Part shown: positions 16,002-17,770 of the stretch, piece by piece
Layout: each line of letters begins with the position of its first letter
How positions within the stretch are numbered: the stretch's first letter is position 1
NCBI GenBank assembly: GCA_001313085.1
Contig: BBFE01000065.1
Span: 1 to 17,770, forward strand
From: Paenibacillus sp. JCM 18996
Lineage (GTDB): Bacteria; Bacillota; Bacilli; Paenibacillales; NBRC-103111
Direction: 5' to 3'
Length of the DNA stretch: 17,770 bases
Program-made: the position numbers and the translations under genes
The notes under the pieces: generated by a model
What the model was told of the DNA's origin: nothing
Seen by the model: the letters and a program-made list of their open reading frames with translations, nothing else
Databases searched by the model: none

Positions 16002-17395
16002 ATGAATTCGCTCGCAACCAATACCAAAGCACGGCCATCCTTAATCGAAGGACCGATAGCCAAAACGCTTTTCATGTTTTCCCTGCCAATTTTGTTGGGG
16101 AATGTACTGCAGTCGTTGAACGGTTCCATCAATTCCGTCTGGGTCGGGAAGTTTCTCGGGGAACAGGCTCTCGCCGCTACCTCCAACGCCAACGTAATTA
16201 TGTTCTTCCTCATCAGCGCGATCTTCGGGATCGCTATGGCTTCGGTTATTCTGATCGGGCAAAATCTGGGAGCGAAAAAAGATTCACGAAGCCAAGAAAG
16301 TGGTCGGGACGAGCTCGGTGTTTTTTTTCTTATCCTCTCCATTATAGTTGGGGGCATCGGCCTGATTTTTTTTCTTCGACGATCCTCGATTTGATGAACA
16401 CACCTGCCGACACAAAGGAAATGGCGGTTTTGTACACCCGGATCATGTTTGCGGGAGTTCCGTTCATCTTCGGTTTTAACCTGATTATGGCGGTGCTCCG
16501 CGGCTCGGGCGATGCGAAGACTCCGTTTTACTTCCTGCTTTTGTCGGCGGTGCTGGATGTGGCGTTGAACCCGCTGCTTATCGTGGGCATCGGCCCGTTC
16601 CCGAAGATGGGGATTTCCGGTTCGGCGGTGGCTACCTTGATTGCCCAGTTTGTCAGTTTTGTGCTGCTCATTCTGTTTTTGTACCGGAAGAAATATTTTC
16701 TGCGCATTACCCGGGAGGATATCCCCCTGCTGCATCTGGACTGGGGTATCATCGGCACCACCATACGCAAAGGGGTTCCAATGGGCCTGAATATGGTGGT
16801 CGTCTCCCTGAGCAATCTGTTTTTTTTGTTTCAGCTGGTCAATTCATATGGCTCCGAAGCGGCGGCCGCTTTTGGGGTGGCGAGCCAGATTTCAAGCTAC
16901 ATCCAAATGCCTGCGATGGCGATAGGAGGGGCTGTCACGTCGATGGCGGCGCAAAATATAGGGGCCGAAAAATGGGACCGTGTGTCCCGGATCACCTGGA
17001 TTGGAGTAGGTTTCAACGTGCTGCTCACCGGCTTTCTCGTGGTGCTTGTCCATCTGCTGAACCGCCAGGCGCTGGCGCTGTTCCTTCCTGCCGGGGGAAA
17101 GGCGATTGATGTGGGAATTGAGATCAATAATATTACGCTATGGTCCTTTATTATTTTCGGCATTTTTTTTAATGTTGTGGCGGGTGTGGTGCGGTCGTCC
17201 GGGTCGGTTGTAGTTCCGCTTGTCGTCACTTTCATCGCGCTGCTGTTCTTCCGGGTGCCGCTGGCCTTTTTTTTGAGCCATGCCTTTGGCTTCAGCGCAA
17301 TCTGGTGGAGCTTTCCCATCGGCTTTACTGTGGCCGCGGTGCTGAACGTGCTGTACTATTTTTTTTCGGCAATTGGAAGAAGGCGAGAATGGTGA
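16002..17395 (+). CDS. MATE family efflux transporter (frameshifted)
   Basis: A cation-coupled multidrug efflux protein with about twelve membrane helices, roughly 463 residues. ATG 16002 follows GGAGGTG. It starts MNSLATNTKARPSLIEGPIA, then FSLPILLGNVLQSLNGSINS and the N-lobe motif VWVGKFLGEQALAATSNANV. The second half has MGLNMVVVSLSNLFFLFQLV and AAFGVASQISSYIQMPAMAI, the matching C-lobe motif, and MAAQNIGAEKWDR. Breaks: one extra A in A6 16275-16280, one extra T in T8 16321-16328 and two in T8 16366-16373; corrected, the sequence reads KKIHEAKKVVGTSSVFFLIL and GLIFSSTILDLMN. Four further T8 runs downstream remain in frame. Substrates cannot be predicted. Confidence 0.9.
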
Positions 17396-17438
17396 CGAAG
17401 GCCGAGCCGGCGATGGAGCAGCAGGTGCGGTAAAACGG

Positions 17439-17471
17439 AACAGACCTTGAATTGAGGAATCAGGGTCTGTT
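17439..17471. terminator. Bidirectional terminator between MATE and urtE-like genes
   Basis: A 12-bp stem, AACAGACCTTGA (17439-17450) with TCAGGGTCTGTT (17460-17471), one G-T pair, 9-nt loop. On the minus strand it is followed by CCGTTTTA. It lies between two convergent genes. Confidence 0.75.
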
Positions 17472-17489
17472 CTGGAATAAATTGCGTGA

Positions 17490-17770
17490 TCACACCACCA
17501 AATGCCTCCGCACCTTCTCCTCGTCCAGCTCGGCCGCGGTGCCTTCGTCGACGATCGTGCCCTTGTCAAGCACGTAATAGTAATCCGCGACCGCGGTGGC
17601 GAAAGTGAGGCTCTGCTCGACGAGCAGGACGCCCATCTCTTTGCTTTGCTTGATCGACTCGATGACCGACTCGATCTCCATCACGATGGAAGGCTGGATG
17701 CTTCCATCGGCTCATCGAGCAGCAGCAGCTTCGGCTCGGAAACCAGCGCCCGAGCAATCGCCAGCTGCTG
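17490..17770 (-). CDS. urtE: Urea ABC transporter ATP-binding protein UrtE, C-terminal part (edge-truncated, frameshifted)
   Basis: The C-terminal ~93 residues of an ABC ATPase of the LivF/UrtE group; the rest lies beyond the window's right end. It enters at QQLAIARALVSEPKLLLLDE (end of signature motif, Walker B with catalytic Glu), then PMEGIQPSIVMEIESVIESI, LLVEQSLTFATAVADYYYVL (H-loop region replaced by the family's EQ) and a tail ending RRHLVV with TGA 17490-17492. GIQPS after Walker B is typical of UrtE, where LivF usually has GLAP, so urea uptake is the likeliest role. One G is missing near 17700 (GGAAGCATCC, expected GGAAGGCATCC). The rest of the urt operon would be expected to the right. 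Confidence 0.8.

Noticed and set aside
16275..16373. Programmed frameshifting or transcriptional slippage in poly-A/T runs
   Set aside because: Runs of this type break almost every long gene in the window, including housekeeping trpS, and need one or two bases removed in each case. That pattern fits base-calling error better than a regulated event; I keep it only as a remote alternative.
15983..16735. Minus-strand open frame of 250 codons opposite the MATE gene
   Set aside because: Antisense to conserved MATE helices; charged, repetitive composition and no start signals.

Overview
The window looks like chromosomal DNA of a moderately GC-rich, spore-forming Firmicute of the Paenibacillus type. 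Supporting genes are two alpha/beta-type small acid-soluble spore protein (SASP) genes, a GerQ-like spore coat protein, a T-box controlled trpS, a YfhP-like protein, a DUF5325/YlaF-like membrane protein, a YcgR/YcgQ-like pair, and a two-gene exporter resembling BmrC/BmrD. Genus-level placement is inference.

Layout, left to right: SASP gene (-, 132-373); BASS-family transporter (+, ~567-1542); aldose 1-epimerase-like gene (-, 1701-2649); YcgR-like permease and YcgQ-like partner (-, 2707-4808, two-gene operon with a Fur-family-like operator); sigma-A promoter, tryptophan T-box and trpS (+, 4922-6244); 3' remnant of an IS200/IS605-type element with an omega-RNA-like end (~6650-6887); DUF5325-like gene (-); second SASP gene (+, 7231-7467); YfhP-like gene (-); small unknown gene (+); gerQ with an expanded repeat domain (-, 9080-10030); decayed TnpB fragment (~10172-10358); promoter, 33-codon leader ORF and terminator-like hairpin ahead of the heterodimeric ABC exporter (+, 10668-14541); membrane metallophosphoesterase (+); 13-bp repeat tract; MATE transporter (+, 16002-17395); C-terminal end of a urtE-like gene (-, to the window edge).

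The most important caveat is that almost every longer gene is broken by single- or double-base indels. Nearly all resolve by one rule: A/T runs of 5-8 are one or two bases too long, and short G/C runs are one base too short. The conserved protein continues perfectly in the next frame each time, so I annotate whole genes across the frameshifts. The simplest explanation is homopolymer error in the read data or assembly, but genuine decay cannot be excluded from sequence alone.

The best candidate for a little-described system is the region at 10378-10668: a strong promoter, a short ORF with a strong ribosome binding site, a hairpin followed by seven T, then the exporter operon. This is the layout of an antibiotic-sensing attenuator such as bmrB-bmrCD. 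Also notable are the histidine-rich loop of the permease, the GerQ repeat array with three compensating frame slips, and the insertion-element end that supplies a host gene's stop codon.
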